The position numbers were made by a program, and so were the translations under genes. Under the pieces are notes generated by a model. It was not told the origin of the DNA. It ran no database searches and worked only from the letters and a program-made list of their open reading frames with translations. This document shows positions 1 to 11,188 of a DNA stretch of 64,000 nt, piece after piece. Position 1 is the first letter of the stretch. Every line of letters starts with the position of its first letter. The DNA comes from Cordilura impudica (lineage: Eukaryota > Arthropoda > Insecta > Diptera > Scathophagidae). The stretch covers positions 28,446,959-28,510,958 of the forward strand of contig OY821522.1 of assembly GCA_963682025.1 (NCBI GenBank). Direction: 5' to 3'.

Positions 1-2548
1 TTGTTATTATTCTTGGTGATTTTAATTTGCCTTCAATATCCTGGAAGTTCTTACCTGATGAAAAATATTTTGTTCCATCCAAATCAAATAATAAGTGTGA
101 AGAGCTTTTCAATATTTTATTTGATCTGAATCTCTTTCAAATAAATGGTATATACAACAATCTTTATAAATTATTGGATTTAATATTTGTCAACGATACT
201 TCGGAATGTTACATCAAGCGTTCAATCCCAATTTCTTCTCCTGAAGATACACATCACCCTACCATTGAAGTAAATTTATATATTCCCTCTGGACTTTTAA
301 AAACACCTTCTAAAAATGATGTTAAAGATTTTTGTTTCGCACAATCAAATTACTGTTTGTTGAACGAACTTCTACACAGTACGAACTGGCACAGTCTATT
401 ATCTTTTTCTATTGGATCCACAGTTGCTATTGATCATATGACTGAAACATTTTACAGTACTATTTCCTCTGCAATGGATTTATGTATTCCGAAACAAATT
501 CGTAATAAACTTTCTGGTCCTCCTTGGAATACCAAGCAACTCATAAGAATTAAAAATAAAAAAAATAAATATTACAAGAAATACAAGCTATCCGGTTCTC
601 TTGTGGATTATGGGAAATACTCCATCAGCCGAGCTGAATATACTGCACTGAATAAATCATGTTACTCTAATTACTTAATCAAAATGAAAAATAGTTTCAA
701 AAGTAATCCAAAATCTTTTTATAAATTTGTCAACACTAAGAGAAAAACAACTGGTTATCCTGCTATTATGAAATTTCAACATACTGAATCTTATGATAAT
801 ACTATTATAAGTAATTTGTTTGCTGATTTTTTTTCAACAACTTATTCCAATTCAACTTTTGATGATTCTACCACTTATCCATATATACTGACTGCTAATA
901 GAACCATATGTATTCCATTTCTTGATGTCTCTATGGTTTCTAAAGGGTTGAAAAAACTAAAATTTTCGTATAATAGTGGACCTGATAAAATTCCTAGCAG
1001 TATTTTAATCAAATGTGCGGATGCTTTAGCTATTCCATTGACAATAATGTTTAACTCATCAATTAAATACGGATACTTTCCAAATACATGGAAGGACTCT
1101 TTCATTATTCCGCTATTTAAATCCGGAAACAAGTCGGATGTTACAAATTATCGTGGTATTGCAAAATTAAGTACTATACCTAAATTCTTTGAAAAAATTA
1201 TAACTGATCAACTATGTCACCAAGTCAACACATTAATTTCTCCATTCCAACATGGCTTTCAAAAACGGTGCTCAACCTCAACGAACCTTTTACATCTTAC
1301 AACAATAGTCAATCGTGGCTTTCTTCAAAGAAAGCAAACTGACGCAATTTACACTGATTTCAGCAAGGCGTTTGATAAAGTCAACCATAAACTTCTTATA
1401 AAGAAATTACATCTAATGGGATTTTCTGATCTTAGTACAAAGTGGATATATTCATATTTGACAAACAGAAAGCAAAATGTACTTTTTAATAACATATCTT
1501 CGAAAAATATTAATGTTTTATCTGGAGTACCGCAAGGCAGCCATCTTGGACCGCTTTTATTTTCTTTATTTATAAATGATTTGCCACAGGTTATTCAGTT
1601 TTCAAATATCCTGATGTATGCTGACGATGTAAAAGTCTTTATGAGTTATAACCAATATTCCGACCACACTTATCTTCAAAATGATTTGGATTCGTTTCAC
1701 TCATGGTGTATTTTAAATTTAATGGAGCTCAATCTTAAAAAGTGCAAATATATGCGTTTTGTTCGAAAAAGACCAATATCTGTAAATTACGTGTTGGGAG
1801 GCTTTCAATTGGAAAAAGTTGATAACTTCTTAGATCTTGGTGTCTTATTAGATTCAAAACTTAGTTTCGTTCTTCATATTACAATTACGGTAAACAAAGC
1901 CAGAGGAGTTCTTGGTTTTATAAAACGTTGGTCTAAAGAGTTCAACGATCCGTATGTAACAAAAACACTATACACGTCACTTGTGAGACCGATTTTGGAA
2001 TATGCATCTATTATATGGGACCCTATCTATCAAACTCATATTGATAGCATTGAATCGGTGCAAAAACAATTCCTACTATTCTGTCTTCGCAGCTTAAATT
2101 TTAACCAATTAAATCTTCCGTCATATAACAGCAGACTCGCCCTTGTTAAGCTGCCAACCTTAAAAAGCCGCAGATCTATGCTAAACGTTTCGTTTCTTTT
2201 GAACATAATTAATGGCGATGTTTGTTCTGGTTTTCTGATCAACAATATTTCATTTAACATCCCCCAACGGCCAACACGTTTCTTCTCACCTTTAACTGTC
2301 CAGTTTTATAGATCAAATTATGCAAACGGTGATCCGCTTAGACGAATGTGTTCTGAATTTAATAAGCTTTATAGATTTATAGATTTTTTTTCAAATACAA
2401 ATGTCATAAAAAGTAATATAATAATTTATTTGAACACATTAAATTAAATTTTTTAATTTTTCATTCATTGTTAAATGTTTTTTTAAATAGTCTGTAAGGA
2501 TTAATTCCATAGATTAATAATAATAAATAAATAAATAAATAATAGAAA
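1..2548 (+). mobile_element. CR1/Jockey-type non-LTR retrotransposon (LINE), left part outside window
   Basis: The element runs in from the left edge and carries one long reading frame, an endonuclease remnant followed by reverse transcriptase. About 100 bp of AT-rich 3' UTR follows the stop, then a simple AATA/TAA-type tail near 2516-2542, as expected for a LINE 3' end. It is not followed by a RNase H domain. Right after the tail the sequence becomes the end of an LTR-element pol frame, so the LINE seems to have inserted there. Clade assignment (CR1 versus Jockey) is by memory of RT motifs only. Confidence 0.85.
3..2447 (+). CDS. LINE ORF2: endonuclease C-terminal part and reverse transcriptase
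   Basis: The frame is open from the first codons of the window, so the annotated methionine at 27 is not the true start. The first residues contain GDFN, an endonuclease/phosphatase-fold motif, and EDTHHPTI (about residue 70 counted from 27) replaces the usual SDHHPI. RT follows from about residue 290: NYRGIAKLS, HGFQKRCSTSTNLL, TDFSKAFDKVNH (first catalytic Asp near residue 444), GVPQGSHLGPLLF, and catalytic YADD near residue 531. The C-terminal region has VRPILEYASIIWDP, typical of CR1/Jockey thumb regions. No frameshift or stop interrupts over 2.4 kb, so the copy is young. The product would nick target DNA and prime cDNA synthesis from the element RNA. Confidence 0.92.
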   Translation, partial: VIILGDFNLPSISWKFLPDEKYFVPSKSNNKCEELFNILFDLNLFQINGIYNNLYKLLDLIFVNDTSECYIKRSIPISSPEDTHHPTIEVNLYIPSGLLKTPSKNDVKDFCFAQSNYCLLNELLHSTNWHSLLSFSIGSTVAIDHMTETFYSTISSAMDLCIPKQIRNKLSGPPWNTKQLIRIKNKKNKYYKKYKLSGSLVDYGKYSISRAEYTALNKSCYSNYLIKMKNSFKSNPKSFYKFVNTKRKTTGYPAIMKFQHTESYDNTIISNLFADFFSTTYSNSTFDDSTTYPYILTANRTICIPFLDVSMVSKGLKKLKFSYNSGPDKIPSSILIKCADALAIPLTIMFNSSIKYGYFPNTWKDSFIIPLFKSGNKSDVTNYRGIAKLSTIPKFFEKIITDQLCHQVNTLISPFQHGFQKRCSTSTNLLHLTTIVNRGFLQRKQTDAIYTDFSKAFDKVNHKLLIKKLHLMGFSDLSTKWIYSYLTNRKQNVLFNNISSKNINVLSGVPQGSHLGPLLFSLFINDLPQVIQFSNILMYADDVKVFMSYNQYSDHTYLQNDLDSFHSWCILNLMELNLKKCKYMRFVRKRPISVNYVLGGFQLEKVDNFLDLGVLLDSKLSFVLHITITVNKARGVLGFIKRWSKEFNDPYVTKTLYTSLVRPILEYASIIWDPIYQTHIDSIESVQKQFLLFCLRSLNFNQLNLPSYNSRLALVKLPTLKSRRSMLNVSFLLNIINGDVCSGFLINNISFNIPQRPTRFFSPLTVQFYRSNYANGDPLRRMCSEFNKLYRFIDFFSNTNVIKSNIIIYLNTLN

Positions 2549-2692
2549 AGAATCAGAATACTTTTAAAATACAATGTGGTAGTTTAATTAAAACTGTTTC
2601 TATAGATTTGCTTAAACCTGCACAAGTTGACAATTCAAATAAAATACCACATATTTCCCGCAATAGAAACACAAATTATTATATTAATTAAC
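2549..2692 (+). pseudogene. C-terminal remnant of an LTR-retrotransposon pol (integrase tail)
   Basis: Immediately after the LINE tail one frame reads out a short C-terminal segment with SIDLLKPA. This resembles the VS(I/V)DRLKPA motif that ends the integrase chromodomain-like tail of many Ty3/gypsy pol proteins. It ends at a TAA at 2690-2692. The upstream part of the element is not seen because the LINE lies there and the window begins. A G-rich stretch and an LTR-like start follow downstream, supporting an LTR-element 3' end. Confidence 0.6.
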
Positions 2693-2730
2693 TAATCTTT
2701 ATTTTTATGTTTTGCGTTTCATTTACTGGT

Positions 2731-2775
2731 GGGGGACTAATGTAGTGTCTCACTACATGTTATTTACTTTGTACT
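2731..2775 (+). other. Polypurine tract and LTR start of the interrupted LTR element
   Basis: GGTGGGGGA (2731-2739) looks like a polypurine tract. It is followed shortly by TGTAGTGTCTCACTACA, which begins with TG and is itself an inverted repeat. The LTR would continue after the Helentron-like insertion at 2776-3567; I cannot find its right end. Confidence 0.45.
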
Positions 2776-3567
2776 TTTTATACCCTATACCACTATGTGG
2801 TTTGGGTATAATGACTTTGTGCTGCTGTTTGTAACTACCAAAAATATTTGACCTAGACCCATCTTTTATTATACCGATCGAATTAGAACCACTAGCTGAT
2901 TCGATTCAACGATGTCCGTCCGTCCGTCCGACTGTTTGTCCATGTAAAGCTTGTAATCAAACTGCAGGTCGCAAATATTAATATATTTAAAAGAAATTTG
3001 GTATATAAGCTTTTATCGGCCATAGGATGAACGCTGTTGAAATTGGTGAGAATCGGTTCATGTTAAGACCTAGCCCCCATACAAATGAACCCTACGGAAT
3101 CAACATAAATTGCCATAAGATCCAAATTATCATATAAATCTTAGTTTAATTGGGTTTGTATGTATTAATTAAATCCATTAATCAGTAGTCCAAAAACGAT
3201 CCCTATTGGACAACTCTTAGTCATAGCCCCCATATAACACCGCTTCCCGATCTTCGCTTAAATCTATCAAAAAACAAAAATATTGAACAGATTTTTCTCA
3301 AATTTGGTTTGTAAATATTTTTTCAAAATATAAGTGACTTCACCAAATATGGTCAAGATCGGTCCATTTATCGACCTAGTCCCCATATAAATGTAGCACC
3401 CGATATGAACTTTTTCATATTTGCGGCAAACAAATTAATATCAATGCCACTCAAATTTGAGTAATGTTCATTTTTTATATCGAATTAGTTGGACCGAAAG
3501 ATAGGGCCTCTAAACCATGGTATAGGGTATCAAAAGGTCTAGACCGCCTATAATTTACCTACTTGTT
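2776..3567 (+). mobile_element. Helentron/DINE-like repeat, family 1, copy A
   Basis: This is one of eight near-full copies. Shared structure: an opening hairpin TATACCCTATACCACTATG paired with GGTTTGGGTATA; a GTCC/GTCT microsatellite (here TCCGTCCGTCCGTCCG) followed by 'tgtccatgtaaagcttgtaat'; a non-coding body; a terminal palindrome (degraded here); and the end TTTACCTACTTGTT. Drosophila DINE-1/mini-me elements, non-autonomous Helentrons, likewise carry a GTCY microsatellite and a hairpin close to the 3' end. The assignment is inference from architecture. Confidence 0.75.
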
Positions 3568-4059
3568 ACTTTGTATATTTATGTTTATCAAGTTTGTATG
3601 TATTATATGTTTTCACTTTTCAAAATTGTTTTCAAAAATTTTCATAATAAATTTGTATGTCAATTGAAGAAGTTGATTTGATTTTTTTTTATATTACCAA
3701 CTTCACTTACATTTAGCGTTAACGGTTTTTAACGGTTAACGGCGTTAAATAGTATAACATTTGCTTGAGTTCTCATTTGGTTGTCTTCAGCAAATATATA
3801 TGAATTTAACTTTTTACCAAGCAAACTATCTACTGCTTTTGGTTACTGATGAGAGTTGGTGACTCTTCCCGAAACAGCTGTGTAACCTGTCGTGCAGAAT
3901 ATAGATCATATGTGCCAATGTTTTTGCTTTATATAAAGTAAAAACATTTGAACTTGAGCCTGAATAATTTCAAACTCAATCATTAAAAAGATAAGGATCG
4001 AAAATAACATTTTTTATTTTTATAAAAAATAATAATAAATTATTTTATAAGAGCCTTAA
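3568..4059. other. AT-rich interval, no gene seen
   Basis: No reading frame or recognisable motif. The first part may be the remainder of the LTR begun at about 2743. A short run of TTAACGG repeats lies at 3717-3747 (GCGTTAACGG, AACGGTTAACGG). Confidence 0.4.
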
Positions 4060-4425
4060 GAATGCCTGAATGTAAAAAAATTACGTGTGCTGAAACCAAA
4101 ATAAGACCGCGTTTTCTCTTTTGGAACCACCAAATCGATTCTATTCAATTTTCTTTTTAGCAAGCTGTATTACTCTAAAACACATATAAAATATTTTTGA
4201 AAACGAAACAATGTACGTTTTACAGCAAATATGTAATTATTAGATTCTAATAAGACAATGCATGTGTTTGATATTGACAGATTTAAATGGACAGCTTTTT
4301 GTGATTTGTTTCGGTTTTACATTAAGGTGCTATTACATGATGTGTTTTTTACATATGTACTGTCAAATTTTCCAACAACAAAAGTTGTACACATCGTGTG
4401 ATACATATGAAACATTGTTTATGTA

Positions 4426-4751
4426 AGTTAAACTTACATTTATTTTAAAATGATTGAAAGGAAAAACTTATTTTTTTATTTTTTATTATTCTTGTATTTA
4501 TTTCATTCAAAAGCTAAAAGCGAACTAACTAGTAAAACTAATAGCACAAGTTATTAAATGATACCAAATTTGCCGATGTCTCATTTCAACACGCGCTGTC
4601 TGTTTTCTGTTGGTTTGCAGAAAATGTTAAGCTTACACGTGCTGTGAGTTTTTTATGTTTTCTCACAATATTGCAGACGCATCGCCAGCAATTTAACCAA
4701 ATTATTTTATTTGATATTTTTTTTTATGAAATAACATTTATGTCGTTAACT
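4426..4751 (-). repeat. 3' LTR of gypsy-like element
   Basis: 326 bp, read on the minus strand from AGTTAACGACAT to AAGTTTAACT. It aligns along its length with 13615-13926. It has about 14 bp extra near 4561-4575 (ACCAAATTTGCCGA) and several substitutions, so the insertion is not very recent. Confidence 0.9.
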
Positions 4752-5584
4752 CCTCCTCTCTCAAGTGCTGACGTCCCTGTCGGCATGGGATTCGTTTCAG
4801 GCATCATGTTCTGTTTAAACTTGTCTTTCCAAAATCTTGCTGTTAAAATAATAATTAGAGCAATAAGAATTACTGTTATACTGGTGTTAAAGGTAAGGCT
4901 GATTTCGTTGATCAGGTCTACATTTGCGATTTTATTTCTATTCCGTATCTCAAGGTCTTTAATCATTTCAAGAGAAAGGAATTCTTCTAGCTGGTCTTTT
5001 ACAGTTGATTGCTGTAAGATAGCTGGTAATGGTTCCAAGTATGTCATTTCTTGGACATAAAAACCCTTATCGTGTAATTTTATAGTTGAATTATGATGCT
5101 TTATAATAAAGGTGCCTGCTAGTTGAAGCGGTTGATTATCAATAAGTGCAGTGCCATTGTAGTCATTTAGGAATAGTATTCCAGGTTGTATTTCTTCGAA
5201 ATCGTTTACATGATCAGCATTAGTGCGTGTGCAGTTTGGCAATTGGCTTTTCAATAGCTTAATTATACAATTATTTTCACTTATTTCTACTAAGTTTTTT
5301 TCATTACAAATACTTTTTTTGTTATATTTCTTACAATCAGATTTAATTCCAAAGGTTTTTCTTTTACATTTTAGGATTTTTTCATATTCAATTTTGGTTA
5401 TCTTATTAGTAGATTTTACGGGTTTCATTATAAGAGTTTCACATTCTTCGTTTTGTGTAGTGGGTAAACTTAAAATATAAACAATCATTGAACCGTTTAC
5501 GGCTATATTAATATCTGTGAATTCTAATTCTTCTTCAATGTTTACATAGGGTATTCCCTCGTGTTTAACAATTTCTTCTATAGT
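4724..5584 (-). pseudogene. env: env C-terminal part (ectodomain end, transmembrane anchor, tail)
   Basis: The frame is open from the edge of the inserted Helentron-like repeat at 5584 to its stop at 4724. It contains a Cys-rich segment (CKRKTFGIKSDCKKYN), several potential N-glycosylation sites, a hydrophobic membrane span (ITVILIALIIILTARFW) and a short cytoplasmic tail. This is the C-terminal half of an F-like envelope glycoprotein as found in gypsy/errantiviruses, which mediates membrane fusion. It is separated from the N-terminal half (6377-6999) by the insertion, so the gene is broken. The last codons run through the PPT into the 3' LTR. Confidence 0.85.
4752..4769 (-). other. Polypurine tract of gypsy-like element
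   Basis: On the minus strand the sequence directly before the 3' LTR reads GAGAGAGGAGGA, the position and composition expected of the plus-strand primer. It overlaps the end of the env frame. Confidence 0.7.
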
Positions 5585-6376
5585 TTTTATACCCTATACC
5601 ACTATGTGGTTTGGGTATAATGACTTTGTGCTGCTGTTTGTAACAACCAAAAATATTTGACCTAGACCCATCTTTAATTATACCGATCGAATCAGAATCA
5701 CTTTCTGAGTTGATTTATGTCCGTCCGTCCGTCCGTCCGTCCGTCCGTCCGTCTGTGTGTCCATGTAAAGCTTGTAATCAAACTGCAGGTCGCAAATATG
5801 AATATATTTTGACGAAATTTGGTATATAAGCTTTTATCGGCCATGGGATGAACGCTATTGAAATTGGTGAGAATCGGTCCATGTTCAGACCTAGCCCCCA
5901 TACAAATTACCCATATGAAATCGACATAAATTGCCATAAGATCCAAATTGTCATATAGGTCTTACTCAAATTGGGTTTGTATGCGTTCATTACATCCACT
6001 AATGAGTAGTCCAAAAATGATCCCTTTGACCCCATATAGAGCTGCTTCCCGATCTTCACTTAAATCTATTAAAAAACAAAAATATTGCACTGATTCTTCT
6101 CAAATTTTGTTTGTACGTATTTTTGCAAAATACAAGAGACTTTACCAAACATGATCAGGATCGGTCCAATTTTGGACCTAGTCCCTTTATAGATATAGCA
6201 TCCGATATGAACTTTTTCATATCTGCAGCCAAAAAAATTAATAAAAATCCCACTCAAATTTGGTTTTTGCTTATTTTCAATGTCCAGTTAGTTGGGCCTA
6301 AGAGATAGGGTTTCTAAACGCATGGTATAGGGTATCGTATAGTCGGTCTAGACCGACTATAATTTTCTTACTTGTT
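5585..6376 (+). mobile_element. Helentron/DINE-like repeat, family 1, copy B (in env)
   Basis: It starts TTTTTATACCCTATACC, has a GTCC run at 5720-5750, and ends with the palindrome GTCGGTCTAGACCGAC followed by TTTTCTTACTTGTT. Env reading frames continue on both sides, so the insertion is the break. No target duplication is evident, as expected for insertion between two T residues. Confidence 0.9.
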
Positions 6377-7010
6377 ATTTCTATGTTAGATAGTATAAAT
6401 GAATTTAGTACATTAGATTTGGTCCAATGCAAGGCGTATTCTATATTTAACAATTCTTCTTTAATTAGTCTTAATTGGTACTTCGTTCTTAAACTTAATT
6501 CCAATTTAATATTTGTATTATCTTTAACAACTTTCATTATTTGATTACTTCTCAGATTTTGTTCATTTATCTTCTCAATTAATAATTTATTTATAATTAC
6601 CTGTCTGTTATTACTTTCGGTTAAGTTTCGTAAGTCGTCATTAATTATTTCTAGGTCATGGTGATCGGGGTTACCCGCTATCCACTTCCATGTAGAGCCT
6701 ATAAAGTCTAGTGATCGTTTCCTCTTTATTTTAGGGGTTATCCTTGATATAAGCGTGCGGATTTGAGATAATTCGTGTATGAGAAAAGGGTATAACTCCT
6801 GGGTCACCGTTATATTGTTGTTAATTGTCTTCTCTATTTCTGTCGTCATTTTGTCATATTCCGCTAAGTCAATTAAGTGAATTATTTTAAAAGTTCCTTC
6901 CTGTATTCTAGCTGTGTCATCCTTTAGAGTAACTAATTGAGAATTTGTGTAGTCCAGAATCTGGAATTCTGCATGCACCATACAGGTGAAAAGTCTGTAA
7001 GTGAATTAAG
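6377..7010 (-). pseudogene. env: env N-terminal part with furin-type site and splice acceptor
   Basis: The N-terminal half of the gypsy-type Env. Landmarks: a basic cleavage motif KIKRKR followed by SLDFIGSTWKWIAG (fusion-peptide region of insect F-like Env), then a heptad-rich stretch with LLIEKINEQNLRSNQ. Just upstream of the first ATG (6979-6981) the minus strand has TTCACTTACAG, a good splice acceptor. The bases between it and the ATG continue an open hydrophobic frame (LFTCMVHA), so the N-terminus of the signal peptide is probably supplied by an upstream exon, as expected for spliced env RNA. The open frame runs on into the inserted repeat (to 6298). Confidence 0.85.
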
Positions 7011-8016
7011 GATTTTATTTTTATTTTATTTTTTAGATTTAACGTTCTTATCTAATGTACTGTTTAAAATCGTAAGCCTATGGCTTAGTACTCGATATTT
7101 ATTTTGATTATTATTTTCATATTTATTGTTTTACATTATTATTCGATAGCTTTAGTTTTCTCCTTTCTTCTTTTTTTTCAATTTCATTTAATACAATACT
7201 ACGTGTACGTGTTTTTATACCCTATACCACTATGTGGTTTGGGTATAATGACTTTGTGCTGCTGTTTGTAACAACCAAAAATATTTGACCTACACCCATC
7301 TTTAATTATACCGATCGAATCAGAATCACTTTCTGAGTTGATTTAACAATGTCCGTCCGTCCGTCCGTCCGTCTGTGTGTCCATGTAAAGCTTGTAATCA
7401 AACTGCAGGTCGCAAATATGAATATATTTTGATGAAATTTGGTATTTGATCTCTTGTCGGCCGTGGGATGAACGCTATTGAAATTGGTGAGAATCGGTCC
7501 ATGTTCAGACCTAGCCCCCATACAAATTACCCATATGAAATCGACATAAATTGCCATAAGATCCAAATTGTCATATAGATCTTACTGAAATTGGGTTTGT
7601 ATGCTCTCATTACATCCACTAATGAGTAGTCCAAAAATGATCCCTTTGACCCCATATAGAGCTGCTTCCCGATCTTCACTTAAATCTATTAAAAAACAAA
7701 AATATTGCACTGATTCTTCTCAAATTTTGTTTGTACATATTTTTGCAAAATACAAGAGACTTTACCAAACATGATCAGGATCGGTCCATTTTTGGACCTA
7801 GTCCCTTTATAGATATAGCATCCGATATGAACTTTTTCATATCTGCAGCCAAAAAAATTAATAAAAATCGCACTCAAATTTGGTTTAGACCGACTATAAT
7901 TTTCTTACTTGTTAATATTAAGATTCTACATTATTAGTTACTAAATCGTATGCCTATGGCATATTGTTCGATAATTCTTTATACGTTTCCCTTTTTTTTA
8001 TATTTATTACTATTTT
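7011..8016 (-). other. pol-env spacer of gypsy-like element with family-1 copy C
   Basis: No gene. A direct repeat of about 35 bp lies on each side of the inserted Helentron-like copy: 7065-7100 (AATCGTAAGCCTATGGCTTA) and 7941-7975 (AATCGTATGCCTATGGCATA), each followed by a TCGATA-type end. Confidence 0.5.
7212..7913 (+). mobile_element. Helentron/DINE-like repeat, family 1, copy C
   Basis: It has the same start (TTTTTATACCC), the GTCC run at 7351-7371 and the same end (TTTTCTTACTTGTT). An internal deletion near 7885 removes the region holding the second TATAGGGTATC arm and the left half of the terminal palindrome. What remains is TTTAGACCGACTATAATT. Confidence 0.88.
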
Positions 8017-8675
8017 CTAATTACTATTTTTTATGTGAGATTTATGAACTATACGTCCGGATTCTGTCAATATTGTATCTCCTTTGTCCTCTTTAACTTT
8101 CTCCTTTTTATACCTAGGTGTTAGTTTACTGCCTAGTCTTTTATTTATTTTCACAAAAACAGTATCGTTCGGTTTATAACTAGGGGGAGATATTCTTTTT
8201 TTATTATGAAATTCGAGATCTTTATTTTGCTTGTCAATGATCTTCTCTACATTGTCCAACCTATCTTTTTCTATCTGTTTTGGGTCAGTACTCTTGTTTC
8301 GTCCGAAAAATGCCTCTATTGGTTTCCTTTTAATCGTCGAGTGTATTGAGTGGTTATATTTGTATAAAGATCTATAGAGTAATTCCTCAAAATTTATATG
8401 TGTATTTTCAGCTTTTACGCAACGCATCATTTCGGAAAGGGTGGAGTGAAAACGTTCTATTTGTCCGTTAACTGTACTTGTGTATGGGGGTGTCTTAAAT
8501 ATCTGGATGCCGTATTGATTTTCGAGCATAAACGTTATTGGAGCTGAACTCAATGATTTTTCATTGTCTATGACAATTTTCTTAGGCATACCGAAGTTTA
8601 TTAGTAGTTCCTGTAACGGTAATCTTACATCTTCTGTAGCTCTTGATTTTATAAGTTTAGCCTGAGCGGACTTCG
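8017..8675 (-). pseudogene. pol: pol, integrase C-terminal part, out of frame with the rest of pol
   Basis: This holds the rest of the integrase core and its C-terminal domain: VIDNEKSL with the second catalytic Asp region, then TPPYTSTVNGQIERFHS with the catalytic Glu. A basic C-terminal tail follows. It lies one frame away from the main pol frame; the change falls near 8675-8690, between the first catalytic Asp (HIDIYQTD in the main frame) and this segment. A single-base indel explains it. The element therefore lacks a continuous integrase. Confidence 0.88.
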
Positions 8676-11188
8676 TGAGTATCTATGGCGGTCAAAACAA
8701 CTTTTTTATCGGTCTGATAAATATCAATATGTACGATTTGTCCTGGATAATCCGGAATAGGAGTAGCGTGCAGGATGGGTGTTGTTGGGTGTCTTTCGTA
8801 CTTATTTTCCTGACATATTTTACATTGTTTCGCGACCTTTTTAGTTTTTGCACCCATTTGGGGAAAATAATAGTTTTCCAATAGCTGTGCCCTATTTTCA
8901 AGAGGATTTCTGTGCGCTCTATTATGTTCCTGATTTATTTTGGCTTCTTGGTATGTTTCCTGTATTAAATCTTCCACAATTTTCCTAGTGTATCGGGTCC
9001 TATAATGGGTAAAATGCAAGGGATATATCGTTTGTATTTTTCCTAAAATGCGGTCATCAGTAAAGATTCCGTTGGTCACCGAGGGGTTCAAGTATCGCTT
9101 TAATATTTTCGTAAGGCTATCTTCAGTAAAATGACGTTCAACTATAATATGTCTATGGTAAGTGGGGAAGATGATCTTAAACTGGTAAGAGGCTGATTCT
9201 CCTATTGAAATAAATAATTGGTTTCTGAAAACGTTAATTGGTACGTCTGTATATGGTATCAGATTCTGTGAAGAGCTATCGTCGCTATGTTGTGTTGCTG
9301 TCATTGAGTTTATCTGCTGTTTGTTGTCTGGAATTCTAGAAAGTGTGTCTGCTACAACGTTTGTCCTGCCTGGTTTGTATTTAAGTTCGTAGTTGTATTC
9401 TTCTAATATTGCCTTCCATCTTTTCAGCTTGCTGTTGCTGTTCTTGTTGCTGAGTGCGTGAGTCAAGGGTTGGTGGTCTGTGAATATTTTTATGGCAACT
9501 GGACCGTAGAGATAACTTCGTAAAGTTTTTAAAGTCCATATGATGGCGAGCATCTCTTTTTCGTTGGTTGCATAGTGTTCTTCACACTTTGAAAGTGTTC
9601 TTGAAATAAATATGATTGGTTTTCCATCTTGCTCTAGTACTGCGCCTATCGCATAATTGGAAGCGTCAGTAGTTAGGTGGAATTCTTTTTGAAAGTCAGG
9701 GTATTGTAGCATTACTTCGTTCGACGTAAGTGTTCTTTTAATTTTATTGAAAGCTTCTATTGCACTATTGTCGAGGGTTATTTCTTTTTTTGCCGATATT
9801 CGCTTGGACAATCGTCCTTCCTCCCCTCTCAAAATGAGAGTTAACGGTTTTGCTAACTTAGCATAGTTCTTAATGAAACGTCTGTAAAATCCAGACATTC
9901 CCAAGAATGATCTAAGTTCTTTGAGGGTTCCTGGTAGAGGAACTTTTTCTATTGCCTCTACTTTTGATGGATTTGCTCTTATTCCGTCAGCTGTTACCAT
10001 AAATCCTAAAAATTCAACTTCTTTTGCATAAAAGTTACATTTATCTAGCTGAATTTTCATATTTGCGTTTTGTAGCACCTCAAAAGTTGTTTCTAAATTT
10101 TTCATGTGTTCTTGTTCAGTTTCGCCAAAATTTATAATATCGTCAATGTAGACGTAACAAATTTTGCCTATAAAGATTCGCAGGATGTCTTCTAACGCTC
10201 TTTGAAATATTGCGGGGGCATTTTTTAGTCCGAAAGGAAGTCTGGTAAACTCGTACTTTCCGTTGTTTACAGAAAATGCGGTTTTCTCTATGTCTGACTC
10301 TTTTAACGGGATTTGGTGAAATCCACTTTTCAAATCAATAACCGAGAAAAACTTGTTGCGTCCCAATTGTGCCAGGACTTCATTAATTTCAGGAATCGGA
10401 TATCGGTCACTAATCGTTACCGAGTTTAACTTCCTATAGTCAATTACTAGTCTATACTGTTTATTTCCCTCAGAGTCTGGTTTTTTATTTACAATCCATA
10501 CGGGTGAGTTGTATGGGGATCGTGATGGACGAATAATTCCATCTTCGAGAAGTTTGTTAATTTGGTCCTCTACTTCCGATTTTAGCGACATTGGGTATGG
10601 ATAGTATCTTGTATAAATTCGCGTATCCGTAGAAGTTCTAATTTCGCCGACAACTTTTGTTGTGTAAGTGAGTTTCTTGTCCGGGTCAGCAAATAGTGTT
10701 GGGAACTGGTGTAGCACTAATTTCATATTATTTTTTTGCTCTAAAGTTAAGTGTTCGATTTTTGCGTCGAAGTTGTACACAGTTTTCGACACTCGTTGTT
10801 TAATGGGTACTTTAATTCTGTTCTCTATGAGCATATAATCGTTGGAGGTATATATGACTGCCTTGAGGTGTTTCAAAGTGTCATTGCCAATAATGGCGTC
10901 AAAGGATTTGAGTGTTGGTAAAATGAAAAACTTAAGTGTTTTGTCTCTAAGTCCAAAAAGATTTAGTTCGATGTAGTGTGAAATTCTAGTTTTACCACCT
11001 ATTGAATTCGCAAAAAATATGTTTTCGTTTGGTTTCGGGTGTTTCGCTAAAGAAGGTTGAATGTAGTTTTTATTCGATCCGGTATCTATTAAAAACTTTA
11101 AAATTTTCCCATCACTCGTTCTACACTCAAAGTAAGGAAGTGATGAGGGAGTTAATCTAAAAAATGAACGTCCGCAAATTGATTGCAA
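8657..11188 (-). pseudogene. pol: pol: protease, reverse transcriptase, RNase H, integrase N-terminal part
   Basis: Domains in order: aspartic protease with LIDTGSN (near residue 36); RT with LVIDYRKLN, LKSGFHQIPL, FGLKNAPAIFQRAL and catalytic YIDD (near 10150); RNase H with TTDASNYAIGAVL, EKEMLAI and TDHQPL; then integrase zinc finger (CKICQENK) and HIDIYQ with the first catalytic Asp. It overlaps the end of gag (11152-11188) in the -1 frame, the usual gypsy arrangement for making Gag-Pol by frameshifting. The frame is intact for 843 codons but is lost inside integrase. Confidence 0.92.

Noticed and set aside
2761..3577. 10-bp target duplication TTACTTTGTA around Helentron-like copy A
   Set aside because: Other copies show no duplication where the empty site is known (copy E); this one may be chance in AT-rich DNA or an older repeat.
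5715..5755. CRISPR-like or regulatory repeat array (GTCC)n
   Set aside because: Simple microsatellite inside a repeat; no spacers.
7731..7937. Recurrent plus-strand frame with LQNTRD and DIASDMNFFIS in family-1 copies
   Set aside because: Same reason: shared repeat sequence, on the opposite strand to other equally open frames.
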